Shown here one piece after another: positions 1 through 12,420 of a stretch of 64,000 bases of DNA. The notes beneath the pieces are model-generated. The model had not been told where the DNA came from. It did not search any database and saw only the letters and a list, made by a program, of their open reading frames with translations. The translations under genes were made by a program, and so were the position numbers. The stretch comes from Allantophomopsis cytisporea (lineage: Eukaryota > Ascomycota > Leotiomycetes > Phacidiales > Phacidiaceae), in NCBI GenBank assembly GCA_024752435.1, contig CP103034.1, forward strand, positions 1,240,001 through 1,304,000, written 5' to 3'. Each line of letters begins with the position of its first letter. The first letter of the stretch is position 1.

Positions 1-2521
1 CATAGCAGTGCGCTCATAGGCCGAGTGTCGGTCGATGAACGAATCATCATAGGCCGCAATAATGGGCGAAGAAAATTCGAATTTTCATCTAAACATCACA
101 TCAGCATGCGTCAAGAGTTAGTAGAGTTGTCTGAATCATGCACAAGATCCATCAGTCTTGCTCTTTGAAGTCCAAGATGCACCGTCATCAAACCGCTTTC
201 ATCTCAGCGGACATTGGCTGCTTGTCATCTCTGTGGATATGCTGTAAAAGTTAGCAAATAATATGATGTTCACTGTAGGGGTGCCTTGAAGCCAGCCTGG
301 TCAGAAAGCGACGTGGATGAGGTGGCATGTCTGAGGTCTTCTGAGCCTTCTCGACAAAAGAAAGCAAGACTCGGAAGTACTCCAATACAGGGTAAGTCCA
401 TGAGTGTTTACCGATGAGCAGGCTTCGGAATACACTCTCTATGCGGCTACTGGACAGCAGATTCTGTTCAATAGTCCTTCCGGCTCGCACCCAAAGTTCT
501 GGATGGGTTTTGTCGCGGAATAGACGCGGCCGGATCAGATTATTCACGCAAGAGATCGGAGACCGTTGTAGCCATCTACGGACGTGGCAGCGAGTCGTCG
601 ATTCGTGGTGCCTGAGTGCCACCGGTGTGTGGGTGCCTAGGTAAGGTAGGCACGGGATTCTTGGGGTCTGGATGCACACGGTTGCCGGCACGTCACATCT
701 CTCGCCGCCCGCAAAACCAGAGAGAGTGTGAATCAAAGCAAATCAAATCAAATGGTAGTAAACTTGATGCCTTGAAAGGGCATCTCAAATGTGCCTGCAT
801 CTTCAAGCACCAGGTACCTGTTCAAGTGGGGTCAGTATGGTTTTCTGCTTACTTACAGAAGACAATATCATGGAGCATCTAGTTCTGGATGGTGAAGGTT
901 ATTGTTCCTGAGATCCATCCATTCAAGCGAATCCTCCTCATGCACGAATATGCGGGACGATGCGATTCGATGAGAATATGATAGGAATACCTCTTGGTCC
1001 ACAGGATTGGAGCTGGGTTGCTCGCTGTCGGGTAATTTCCAAGACCTTCCGTAACAGGGACGTACTGCGTACATATGTACTACGGTAGTACTCACATGCG
1101 GTTTGAAGTTTGCATGTGACTGTTGCTTCTGCATTATCAGCTGGCATGCACTGCGATACCTAACTGAAGAGACTGATAAGTATCAGTCAGTCCTTGGTGA
1201 GAGATTGGGATAATACATATGCATGTCTTCATGTTGTAAAATGTTGGATATGCCAGCGAATGAGGGTGGGGTGACAGAGTACTCAGTAGTAATCCGGAGT
1301 GAAGTCCCAACACGCTGCTTTCAGTCTGCGAGTGACTGGCTGGCAATATCTCGGCGTTCTTATGGGGCGACAAACCGTGGGCCTGGAGTTATAAGTAACG
1401 TGACATTGGTAAGCTATCGTTCAAGATACCTACCTATGGCAGCGCTCTGCTTGAAGATGAAGTCGGAGAAGTCCCCGGGAAATCATCTGCAAAGAATGGC
1501 GGTTGGCGTCTGGCGTCTGTATCTTGAGTACATATACGAAGTACAAACTGAAGTAAAGTGTCGTGTTCTCCACACGTTGTATGATACACAACACTTGAGC
1601 AGCGGTAAGATAGAGTGATGATACCGTGGAGTGTGAGGACAGAGTGTCTGCCGCGCAAGAAAGAAAAGTACCTACCTAAGTTTCCTCAACGGACCGAAGA
1701 GTTTGGGAATGTATTTGGTGTATGAGACCTCGACCTTTCCACGCCAAAGATTCTAGGCTTTACGGTTGCATCCTCGAAAGAGTGGATCGCTGCACTTCGT
1801 ACGGTGGATGTACGTAGTATGAATGAATAACTCACCTACGTCGTAGTAAACTCAGAGTCGGAGACCAAAGTGCTGACGTTGATGCCTTGGCAGATTTTCT
1901 GTGCTGAGTTGAGATGCAACTGAGAGGGAAGAGGCGCGCCATGGAGGAGGCGCATGTGGGCTGCCTGACCTACGTTACGATAGGAGGAGGGGTGAACACA
2001 AATTTGTGCCAAGTAGACACGCAGCAGCATAAGCAGGTGAAAACTCTGCACAATTCTTTCGATCCATCAACAGCTGACCTGACCAGGAAGTAACATTAAT
2101 ACGACGTTGGCTATGCTGTGCTCGCAAGTACCACGTAAGCTGTTGAAGAGAGATATCCAGGAAGTACCCCCGAACGCCGCAGTGATGATGCAAGGCGTCT
2201 TTTCACCCTTCTGGACGACAAATCCAACGTAATCGTGGCATTTTGTCTGAAATAGGACACTGAAGTCCGACGTTGATGAGGAAGCAAATCCTTCATCCAG
2301 AGTCAAGTAAACCAACAAGGTATTGGAATACAGAAAGTAAATAAAGTAGGGACTGAGGTATGTTACCTCAATCCTAAACTCAAGTGTGAAGCATACCTAG
2401 GGAGGGTGAGAGTGGAGTTACGGTAAGTGTGGGAGAGAGCGTGTACGGCGCGTGCAAAATGCAGGTATTGCACGATGCAATCAATGTCATGTATATAGAT
2501 AGATACTTAGATAGGTTATGA

Positions 2522-2579
2522 ATATGGATATGGATATGGATGTGGATATGGATATGGATATGGATATGGATATGGATAC
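2522..2579. repeat. TATGGA hexanucleotide microsatellite
   Basis: About nine tandem copies of a TATGGA/GGATAT hexamer, with one copy changed to a TGTGGA form. On the plus strand it gives a spurious Trp-Ile dipeptide frame. No gene contains it. Confidence 0.9.
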
Positions 2580-3961
2580 TTCAACTGACATATATCATAC
2601 ATAATAGAATCCTGTCAATACTCCGTGTTTCCGTGGACACAGTACCGGTGACACATCTATCTATCTCGTGTCGTCGGCTTCGCCCTTCAGAAGGCGTACG
2701 ACCGTTCGTCCTGCCACTGTTATGGTACAATCAATAGCACTACTGCGGCACATCTTCACTGTATTCTTCGCAGTTTTAGGGGCGATTCGCACTGAAGACA
2801 CTCCAGTGACACCGAAAATGTACCCTGAATCGTGCGGCCCCAACGCTAAAATCCTTCGCAAAGTCGGCTGTTTAGTGAACAGTATGCTCAAATATGCGCA
2901 CGAATACTCAAATTAACGACGTAAACACCTATCATGCACTCTAGTCACACAAGGTGCTATAATATGCCTCGGACCACAGAATACAGCAGAATCAGAGATG
3001 GATGCATAGTGGATCATACTTTCATCTTCACTCGCTTTCAACGCCGTGGGGGCCTCCTTCACCTCATTTTTCACCGTCGCGGCAATTGTGCAGTAGTTGA
3101 AGAGACCACTCTGAGATATTCCGGTTCTGGTGAGTTGATGGAGTCAACAAAAAACACAAAAGTCGACTACTAGTGTATTGATTGTCTCATTAAAGAAACT
3201 TACTCGGAGGGGCGCCTGAGCTGCAGTCAGTAATGTGCCGGAACGAAAAGAAAATCCCTTCTTCACACCCTCTTTCGCCTTGTAGTACAGCTAAGTTTTT
3301 CGAGTCGGAAAAGTGAAAGGGTTGTTCAACACTTCTCGCGGCGATTTCTTACTCTAAGTATGGAGAGTTCATACCTATGTACCTTGCTGTCAAGGTTCAG
3401 GAACGAGGGGAAGATGGACGTACAATACAATTCTGTGGTTCGATCACATATGTTGTGTAAGTAAGTATGTGTAGTACTCAGTAGCAAGACGGTGACGCTT
3501 TGCTCCTCAGTTCTTCTCACTGCATTCTCCCAACATTTTGAGAAAGAAAAGAAGATCCCCGCTCCCCTCATCTTCAAAGATCAGCCTCGGTACCATTGAT
3601 GACGGTGATAAAGGCTCAGCTGTACTACACACAACATCTTTCGGTCGTCCGATGGCTGCATACTTTAAAACATGATTCCATCCCGAATGAAAGCATGACC
3701 ATTCATATGTTGATTATGCACTGTTCAAAGTGATGAGTTCCCGAGGACGACCTCAGCTTAATAGGATGAGACATCAAGACAGCAGTCTGAGCATCTTCTC
3801 CATGTCTCACCAAGAGCAACGGCAAAGGTTAATCATACCTCCAACTTCAAAAGACATATCTGTTGGCCGATAAGCTATCACTTCCATGTTATGACCTTGT
3901 TAGTATCTCTCCGCATCTTCAAGATGCGGGGAAACAAAATCTGATATGTCTCTTGTGTCTT

Positions 3962-3963
<2 letters not shown>

Positions 3964-3993
<30 letters not shown>
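3964..3993. repeat. (TC)n dinucleotide microsatellite
   Basis: An uninterrupted run of about 15 TC units in gene-free DNA. Confidence 0.9.
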
Positions 3994-3996
<3 letters not shown>

Positions 3997-4367
3997 GTCC
4001 CTTTACCATTTTTATCGTTATCTTCTATCAGAAATCACGAAAAAAAGTAAAGCCACTTGTCTCGCAGTCTTCCATACAAAATACCACGTATTTTGTTATT
4101 TCGGTCTGATCACGACCTCGATATTTATATCTCTTCTTCTCCCAACAAATTAGATTGCTTCCTCTGGAAGCCTTCCTCGTATAAACCGTATAGCAGTCCT
4201 AAGCCTACCTTCTAAGAATCCCATTTGAGAAGAGGCAAAGAAGATAGCAGCATCATCGAATGGTTCCATCGCTTGAGATCACCTGCTCTACATAAGTATT
4301 TCCTTCTCGGTTCCGAGTCTTTCCACGTTTATTCACGGGAGAATACGACGACGATGATGATAATCAT

Positions 4368-4407
4368 GAGGAGGAGAAGGAGGAGGAGGAGGAGGAAGAG
4401 GTGGAGG
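4368..4407. repeat. (AGG)n trinucleotide-rich tract
   Basis: A purine-rich tract of AGG units with a few AGA and GTG interruptions. It lies in gene-free DNA. Confidence 0.8.
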
Positions 4408-6362
4408 ACAATACTTTCGACTCTTGATTCGATATCTTACGTCATAATTGAATAAGGAAAAGAAAGATGGGTCGAGAGAAACGCGGCTCGTATTTCTGTT
4501 AACGTATGCTGACTAGACTGCCTGATAGGTTGATCTGAATATGGTGCCAATCGATAGGTTCGAAGAAGGTCTAAAAGGTATCCACAAATGTCATGCCAAC
4601 CCAGACCTTACGCAAAACTTATTATGGCGACGCGAAGGTGATCGAAGAAGGACTTTTGCTTCATGTAATCCATATCGGGTAAGAGAGGAAAGCAGGCATA
4701 GTAACTCTATATAAATTCTTGCTTTTGAAATCTTCTAAGAGGCCATGGCCAACAGATATCAACTACCTATTCTAGAACATGAGAGTGTATGGATTATAAG
4801 AAGCGAAACCTGAGTGAGAGACGTATGACGAGGGAGTTTGGTGATCTATTTATGCTACATCTCGTATTGGGCTTGACTGTCCTCGCCGCCAGTGCTCGAT
4901 ACGGAGTAGAGAGGTGTGATGGTATCAACACTGAGGTAACAAACAATCAATGTAGGAGCTTTCCTTCGGCTAGTCGATGGAAGAGGAAGCGTCTGTCCCT
5001 CACTTACTTTTCGACTTATTCACTGAAATGAAGACGGAGCTCAGCCTAGGGCGACCTTGGGTGTTCAAAGTGAAGAATCGATGAAAGATCGTTCAACACC
5101 TTGGGTAAATCAAGCAGGATAACGCAAAGTAAATGGCAAGGTAGGTAAGGTAGTTCTGCAGTTATGCTGTTAGCTTATCGAATGTTGTGAGTTAGAATAG
5201 AAAGTGAGTACCTTGGCTGCAGTAAGTACCATGTGGCTGATCAATCACCTTGTTCTTACGAACCTTATTTGCATGCTGAGTGAGTGTTGTAGGCGAGACT
5301 GCACACGCTCGACTTCTCGCCAGGAATCACCAAATATTCATCTCTCCGTTTCCTATCATCAATCAATGAGATATCAGGATATCTCTCACAATCATCCCTG
5401 TGTGAGATTATACTTCATCAGGAGCATTTATCGATTGTCGCTTCATCAATGCGAGTGTTATGATGTTCTCTTCCATACCTACCTACTAGTAGTGATTGAA
5501 AGGATAGGTAGCTAACTCTAACCCTCCGCAAGGCACAAAGCACCCCACCGTTTTGTATCTACTATGTATCCGTATGCACTTACTTGCACTTTATTTTGCC
5601 CCACCACACATCACAGCTCGGGTCAATTGAGCAGTTCAAAGAGCCTCCGCAGCCTCCGTACGAGGTGGCTTGTTATATTCTCAAGCTAAACCATCACAGA
5701 TCATCATCTGGAGCCTTGACTACACCTCCCGATAGCAACGCTATGTAGCCATATCATTGCCTACCACCAGCCCGATGAGCCTCGATGCTCCCTGGCTACT
5801 CCACTGCCCTGTGTATATCGTCCCACTCCAACCGTGTTCGCATGCTAAACATAAACATCAGCCGTTTACCTGAGCACAGTCATTGTATCTATCTTTTAAC
5901 TCAGGAAGCTAAACTACACGGACTCCAATGGGAACAGTGTGCCTTGGCGGAAATATATTCGCGCACAATAAGCAAGAGTTAATTCTGATGCCGTCTGCTT
6001 GTCACTTCCTTATCTGGTCTCGTACTGAAGTACCAGAGGGAAAACACGTAAAAGATATCATCTTTTGCCTCTGCTACCGTCGTCTATTACACATCGCCGA
6101 GCCCCTCCCAAGGGCAACCGAAATAGTATCATGAGAGGCCCTTTCCTCAGTGGCTGTTGGAGGCGGTCCAATTGATAGGCCAGGTACGGAAACCATAAGT
6201 AGGAATTATCCTAACTATGAAGCGGTCGTTCCGGTCAGTCGCGATTCCCTACCTACTATCACGCATGATCCCGGAGAAAGAGGTAATCAAGGTTCGACTG
6301 AGGTAGGTACTCCATGGGGAAGTGTAGATAGAAGCTTCCTGATGTGATGAGAATCTTTGCCC

Positions 6363-6368
6363 TATAAG
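6363..6368 (+). promoter_or_regulatory. TATA-like element of the Sed1-like gene
   Basis: TATAAG lies about 170 bp before the ATG at 6535. It is followed by a long C/T-rich leader (about 6390-6530), the usual arrangement for a strongly expressed fungal gene. The assignment is inferred from position only. Confidence 0.4.
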
Positions 6369-6534
6369 ATCCTTCGATTCCCATCTTGTCTTCCCTTCTC
6401 TTCTTCTTCTCGTCTTCTCCTCATCGTCAGCAACATCTTCCGTCTTCTGTTCTCATCAGTTCTTTGCTTGGAAGTTCACCTTCATACACTTTCGCTCTTC
6501 ACACTCGCTTTCAGAAAAGAGACACTCGTTCAAG

Positions 6535-8183
6535 ATGAAGTCCTTCATCTCTATTATCCCAACATTTGGCCTCATCGCCATGGCTAGTGCCAAGATGCAT
6601 GCTGCTCAGTCATACCCAAATGTCACTCAGTCTCATCCAGCTGTCTACGGATCCGAGACTGGACCTGAAAAAACTGCCACTGAGTACTCTGTTGTCGCGA
6701 CCTTGACGACTTATTGCCCAGAGCCAACTATGTTGACCTATGGCACCAAGACATACACAGTCACTAAGCCGACAACTCTCACCATCACAGGTAAGAAACC
6801 CGGCTTTGTGTACCAAAGGGTATATCTAATATAAGAAAGACTGCCCATGTACTGTCAAGGCATCCACCTCACCCATCTTGGGCACCAAGCCAGCCACAAC
6901 CTACGCTCATCCTTCCCCACCTCCAGCTTCTTATGGTTCCATCTACTACTCCGAGAATGCCACTACTGAGTACTACACTGAAGTTGTTGCTACTTTGACT
7001 ACCTACTGCCCGGCTCCAACCACCCTCACCCATGGCACCAAAACCTACACAGTCACCAAACCAACCACCTTGACCATCACTGACTGTCCATGCACAGTTA
7101 CCAAACCACTTACTAGCACTTCCCCACCAGTCGTGTATACCAGCATTGTCAAGCCAACAACTATCATCCCACCAGTTGTTTACACCAGCATCTATACTCC
7201 CCCACCGGCCAACAGCACCTACTATGTCACTGAGACTGTCTCTACCCTGACAACATATTGCCCAGCTCCAACTGTTGTCACTCACGGTACCAACACTTAC
7301 ACGGTCACTGAGGCTACTACTCTGACCATCACAGGTGAATTATGACAGGATCCTGCTGCAATTCAATGTTTGCTAACTTCTCTTCTCAGATTGCCCTTGC
7401 ACTGTGACCAAGCCAATCACTACCACTGCTACTGCTCCACCAGTTGTGTATACGAGCATTTACACTCCACCAACTATCTACAGTTTCTTCAATAAGACTA
7501 TCACGTACACTCCTCAACCTACTGCTCCGGTTGTCACTCCCGTTACAACTGCTATCTACACAACTCTCACCACTTATTGTCCATCTTCCACGGTTGTCAC
7601 TATCGAGAGTCAAACCTACAGCATTCCATCTCCTGGCACCTACACCATTACCCACAGCTATAGCAGTGTTATTGTCTCTACTGTCTCTCCATCGGTGACT
7701 CCCATCATTACTGTTGAAACCACCTCTGTCCCAGTTGTTATCGTACCTTCGACTGCTCTGGTCTCCTATGTTTCGGAGACCCCAGCTTCATACACTCCAA
7801 AGGTCCCAGCTTCATCTGCCCCAGTGGTTTCAGCTACCTCCGTTCCAGTTGTCGTACCTTCAACTGCTCCGATCTCTTACATTCCAGAGACCCCAGCTTC
7901 ATCTGCCCCAGTGGTTCCAGCTACCTCCGTTCCAGTGGTCGTACCTTCAACTGCTCCGGTCTCATATGTTCCGGAAACCCCAGCTTCATCTGTTCCAGTG
8001 GTTCCATCTACTTCTGTTCCAGTTGTTGTTCCAACTACTGTTGCTACCTCAGTTGGTACTGCTTCAAAAGTTCCATCCGCCACTACCAGTGGACCAGCCC
8101 AGGTCACTGTTAATGCTGCTAATAAGCTTGGCTCTGCCTTCGGAGTCGTTGCTGCAGCCGCTGCAGCCGCTTTCATCTTGTAG
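6535..8183 (+). CDS. Sed1-like GPI-anchored cell-wall protein
   Basis: Three exons (6535..6790, 6840..7334, 7390..8183) give 514 residues. The N-terminus is a signal peptide ending near ASAKMHA. The body has three copies of a module containing LTTYCPxPT, GTxTYTVT and TLTITDCPCTV, plus a degenerate fourth. This is the Cys-containing module known from yeast Sed1/Spi1 wall proteins. A Pro/Val/Ser/Thr-rich region follows, with a 29-residue (87-nt) tandem unit around 7731-8040. The C-terminus is a small-residue site followed by a hydrophobic Ala-rich tail, typical of a GPI-attachment signal. The product should be O-glycosylated and linked to wall glucan. Both introns interrupt equivalent codons of two repeats and both have clean GT-AG ends. 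The promoter has a TATA-like box and C/T-rich leader, suggesting high expression. Family assignment is from motifs; an adhesin role is possible but unproven. Confidence 0.88.
7731..8040 (+). repeat. 87-bp in-frame tandem repeat in the wall-protein gene
   Basis: Copies start at equivalent points near 7731, 7818, 7905 and 7992, spaced exactly 87 nt (29 codons). The encoded unit is rich in PVVVPST, SYVPETPASS and similar Pro/Ser/Val words. The middle copies are nearly identical and the outer copies have diverged, so copy number may vary between strains. Confidence 0.85.
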
Positions 8184-9614
8184 ATGATGACCTAGCAATC
8201 CGGAAGCTCTAGAAGCGTAAATTGTGTATTTTATTTAAGATAGGAAATTTTGGTCAATGATGGGCATAAAGTCTGCATTGCAAACAACGATATGATGAGG
8301 TGCGGTCTTTTTGTCCTTCGCACGCTATGTTCCTCTTTTCATTTTACCCTGTTCTTGCCGTCAACACAGCGACGATGAAACTCCGACAGACTTGCTAGAC
8401 TTTGGAAGCTACAAAAGTATATAATGGTTATTGCTATGAAACTGGTGAGAAAGAAAAGTGGTTTGTATGTTATGCTCTACGATGTAGATGATCACATGAG
8501 AATCAAGTAAAAATTACATATCTATGAACATTGATCTGTTGCTCCCTGCTTCTTGTATCAAGTTGAAACTAGTAATTGTGACCGCTTCATATTTCTTCAA
8601 CATTGAGAATTGGGTTCGAGTGGTGAGATTTGAGTGGCGTATGGTAGATTTGGGATTTTGGTAGCGTGCCTTGGTGTACATTTCTCAGCTGGACATTGAT
8701 TACGGCGTACAAAATCTCCAAGTACAGGAGCAGCTGACAACAAGGGGTCAAGTTATCCCTTGGAATGACGGACTACGTACACATAATTTTTCCATGAGAT
8801 GATTTGCTTCAGTTGTTACATTTCGCTACAGTGTACGAACGTCACCTGGTGAGTGAAGTCTTCCGCGAATGATAAGGTGTCTCACAATACAGGGCGAAAA
8901 CGTACGTGAACAACTGCGTAGGTTTCAATAAGCCTACCGACTTTCTATTAAGGTATAACCCTCTAAGAATGTCGAACTTTCAAGAATTGTTCAATTGTAT
9001 GCTTTTGATTAATTCTGGAAAATGAATACAGGTCATAATGCTCTAGAAAGTGAGGTGGTCAATGGAGTTCTTGAGCTATACAAAAGTGGGAATAGCGGTC
9101 CTACAACTAGGCATAACATCATTCGTAAGCTATATACGAGCTACAGAGACACTTCTTGTTTTTGTTAGCTTGTGCTCAATTGTCTCCAAAAGTGGGTCTA
9201 TCATGGAAAGAGTATTAGAGATGTGTCACGGTTTTACAGACCTTACCTGCATGTTTTATATTACATATCAGTTACAATATTTTAGTCAATTCATAGAGTA
9301 TCAATCAATAAATTTGAGGATATCTTACTGTGGTCCGCTGGAGCCCAGTGGACCAAAGTCTTATGTTGCAACATTGAGACATGAGCTCTTACAGTATCTT
9401 TCTATTATTGTAGCCACTTAATGTATGATAACAGAGCACCAAGTGCCACATGAACCTTCTCGTGATAGTGCTACCTTTCAATTATTCATTTCAGTATGCA
9501 AAGCTAGACAACCACCTATGCTAGCCTCAACTATAGCATTTTCGCGAGCATACAGCACACATCCATTACCGGAATCCGACGCTCAAACTGTCAAAGTTAA
9601 GGAGTGACACGTTC
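8184..9614. other. Intergenic, no gene seen
   Basis: AT-rich spacer between the 3' ends of the convergent Sed1-like and secreted-protein genes. The only long plus-strand frame (9050-9421) has no recognisable feature. It should hold both 3' untranslated regions. Confidence 0.6.
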
Positions 9615-10825
9615 CTACGTTGACGATGCTGCGGCATTACACTGGGTCTCTTGATCCTCGCACTGAGAAACGCCTCCGGAAAGGGTGCCGGCATTGGCGG
9701 CGTCAGCACATGCGTTGTGTTGCTTATTGCAATTTAGCATTTGGTCTAGTTGAATGTTCTAGGTGATAAATAACTCACAATAGAGCAGGATCTCTGAAGA
9801 GCGGCACCCTCTCCAACAAAAGTGTCACCATTAACAGAAAATGGGCGATCTCCGGTGCTTGAGACAACTGCAGGAGGCGCTCCTCCAAGGGTTCCGGTGA
9901 AAGTCTGGACGTTGGTTCCAGTAGCTGTGGTGCCAGTAGCAGATGCTGTTGCGGCGGTTGTGGATGCAGTTGTGGATGCAGTTGTGGCGGCAGCATCAGT
10001 AGCAGAAGCGCTTACCGTGGTAGTGGCAGTGACAATGGAGCATGCATCCGTGGCTGAGGATGCAGCACTTGTGGTAGTGGCAGCAGCAGCAGTGGTGGCG
10101 GCGACGGTAGAGCCGCCTGAAACCGCAGCTGAAATCTCATCGGCGGTGGCGTCCTCAACGAGCAAGTTCTGAGAGTAAATGCACCCTACATCATCATCCG
10201 CGGTATCACAGCCGTTGCCAGCTCCGGTGGGATCACCAATGGTACCAGGAGCGAATGTACCAGCCTTGAGGGCGTCTTGTGGGTCACCACCTATGGAGCT
10301 GATTTGCTGAGCAAGTGCAAGAGTGATGGCTTTGTTGGTGGCTGCCGCACCGCTAGATGCTGGATCTTGGTGCTGGGAAATGGCAGCAATTTCAGAGTTG
10401 ACAGGAGTGATGGCAGTACAGGCTACACTAGCGAGTCCAACAGATCCAGTGTTTCGCTCCAAAGCACGATAGATGAGAGCAGCTGTCATGCCAGTAACAT
10501 CGTTGGCAGCCTTTGCATTGGTGAAAGCTTGATCAGCTGTGGCTTGCTGAAGACAATCAGTATCAGAAATGTTTCCCTGGCCAGCGGCAGCTGCAGCATT
10601 TCCAAGAAGACCAAAGACTGGATCCTGGATGTTATCAGGGTTATTGGTAGCTAGAGAAGTGCGGACAGTAGCGAGGAATTGGTTGTGAGAATGTTCCTGT
10701 GGAACTTCACGTCCTCTAAGCATGCGAGCTGGTGGGAGCACAAATTTGTTTCGTGCTTCGGCAACTGGAGCTGCTGAGGTAAAGCCGAAGAAGGCGATGA
10801 GGATGGTAGCGGTTTCGTACTTCAT
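9615..10825 (-). CDS. Secreted Ala/Thr-rich cell-surface protein
   Basis: Two exons, complement(9779..10825) and complement(9615..9722), give 384 residues. I start at the ATG (10823-10825) that opens directly with a signal peptide (MKYETATILIAFFGFTSA). A conserved-looking secreted domain follows (GLLGNAAAAAGQG, DTDCLQQATADQAF, GGDPQDALKAGTFAPG, GNGCDTADDDVGCIY), then an Ala/Thr low-complexity stretch. The last exon adds a Cys-rich tail (CSIQHNACADAANAG, then SQCEDQETQC). Without the 56-bp intron the frame ends after nine unrelated residues, so the splice is well supported. I recognise this as a family of ascomycete secreted or wall proteins with this C-terminal Cys motif, but I cannot assign a biochemical function. 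It is convergent with the Sed1-like gene, so the two surface proteins are neighbours. Confidence 0.82.
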
Positions 10826-12420
10826 GATGACAGTGTTGATCGTGATAACTCGTGTATGAGATCTTGTGTTAAATAGCAACTAAAAGGACCGGCCTGGGTG
10901 AATAGCAAATGAATGAATAAAGAGTGTGTAGAATATAAGTTCACAGAACTGGTAGAACAGGAAAGAATGAATGGAGGTGGGAACTTGAAAGTATGATTGC
11001 GATGATAAGAAAAGAGAAGTTATGAAGTAGAAACCATTGATACTTATAAGAACTTGAAATGCCAGCCGCAATTATGAGGTGCCTGTCAAACTTGGGACCT
11101 GTTGCTGTCACCACACTTAAACTCTACCGCGCAATCTTATTTTGAAAACCATACGCGGGAGCAAGTAGCGCCTCCAAAGAGTTTGATATTATCCCCATGC
11201 TCCATCTTGCAACGTTATGGGATAGTTCAACGGAAGGTCATCGCCGAGCCTCATCGTCGAAATTACCACCAATCAGTGAACTCACGGCTCCAACTTCTTC
11301 AAGGTTATTGAGGGAGCTCCTGAAAATCAAAGTGCAAGATGCATAGATTCCTGGTCGAATTCCAAGGTTGACGGCGCCACCTATTCGACACGAGGTTACC
11401 ATCAGGCCAGATGAACATGAAGATGGGTGTTGATGAGCTTCGAGCATGCAAGAGAGTCGAGATCAGACGTCGGCGAGTCTCGAATCCCCGACATTTTATG
11501 CCAGATCGCCAACCTGGCTCCTTAAAGCTTAAGGGATAAGTTCAGACGAGCCAATATATTAAACGTGGTGGGTTTCACAGGTGCTTAAAGCTTGTATGAA
11601 CTTCAGGCCTTCTAGGCGAGAGTGTATCGAAATACCCCATCCTCAAAGCGCAAAGTCATGTGATGCATATGCGGGCAAAGTCCTCACGACTTCCAAAGCC
11701 TGCGTCGTCAGCCATGAAACTTTGTAAGGGAATAATTTCTCCGTTAAGCTCATTGTCGGTTGGATGAGACAGGAAAAGAGTGAAGGTTAAAGATGAAGGT
11801 TGTCAGTGAAAGTAGACTCAAGAGAAGTTATCGTCTCTTTAGCAGAGCAAGGTATTCGGCCACTTCTACCTCTGATGGGGGGGGGTTCTTCATTTCAAAC
11901 CTATTCGTCTTGTTAGACCTCCATCAACATGCTCTGGGCAATCAGAGTTCGCCGCATGAATGTGAGCATATCACTGTTAGCCAATCAATGACTTACTTGC
12001 TAATGACCAGGCGTACAACAAAACTTCATGCATAATAATAATGCGCAATTATGCGGTCGTATTCATTCACAATTACGCAGTAGAGCTCACATTGTAATAT
12101 GGTCATCTTCATATTATTCAAGCATCAACATAATTGTACAGTTCGTTGACGACGACATGGGTTGCTTGATTGAAAGTCTCCGTGATAACGAATATCATAG
12201 AGCAATCACTTTGGTGTTAAGTACCTCCTATACCACTCCCACAATATGTGCTTAGTCATCATCCGCATAAAGTCCGAAGATCCGGACTCTGGTTGGATAG
12301 GTAATATTCGTACTGAAAGGGAAATTATCAAGTTTTGGATTCGATTTGCAAACTTCGCCGGTCATCATTGGCAGTATCTGATTTGACGGGAAAAAATGTT
12401 GAGACCCGTAGGACATCTGT
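10826..12420. other. Intergenic, divergent promoter region
   Basis: Upstream of both the secreted-protein gene (minus) and the acetyltransferase-like gene (plus). No supported gene. It contains a run of nine Gs at 11877-11885. Confidence 0.6.

Larger units (their letters stand above)
1..6534. other. Long stretch without a supported gene
   Basis: I find no reading frame here with a recognisable domain, a convincing splice pattern or a plausible start. The longest open frame (minus strand, 251-736, about 160 codons) has no family resemblance and is probably chance. The stretch holds simple repeats (listed separately), frequent TACCTACC/GGTAGGTA-type words, and from about 6390 a pyrimidine-rich tract that is the leader of the wall-protein gene starting at 6535. 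A short unrecognised effector or a non-coding RNA cannot be excluded. Confidence 0.6.

Noticed and set aside
251..736. Minus-strand open frame of about 160 codons
   Set aside because: No signal peptide, domain, splice support or family resemblance. The residue mix looks like chance translation.
2540..2737. Open frame starting with a Trp-Ile repeat
   Set aside because: It is a translation of the TATGGA microsatellite.
7386..8176. Minus-strand and alternative plus-strand open frames across the wall-protein gene
   Set aside because: They are shadows of the repetitive, codon-biased coding strand.
11455..11515. TCTCGAATCCCCGA, reminiscent of a tRNA T-arm
   Set aside because: No acceptor or anticodon stem can be formed around it.
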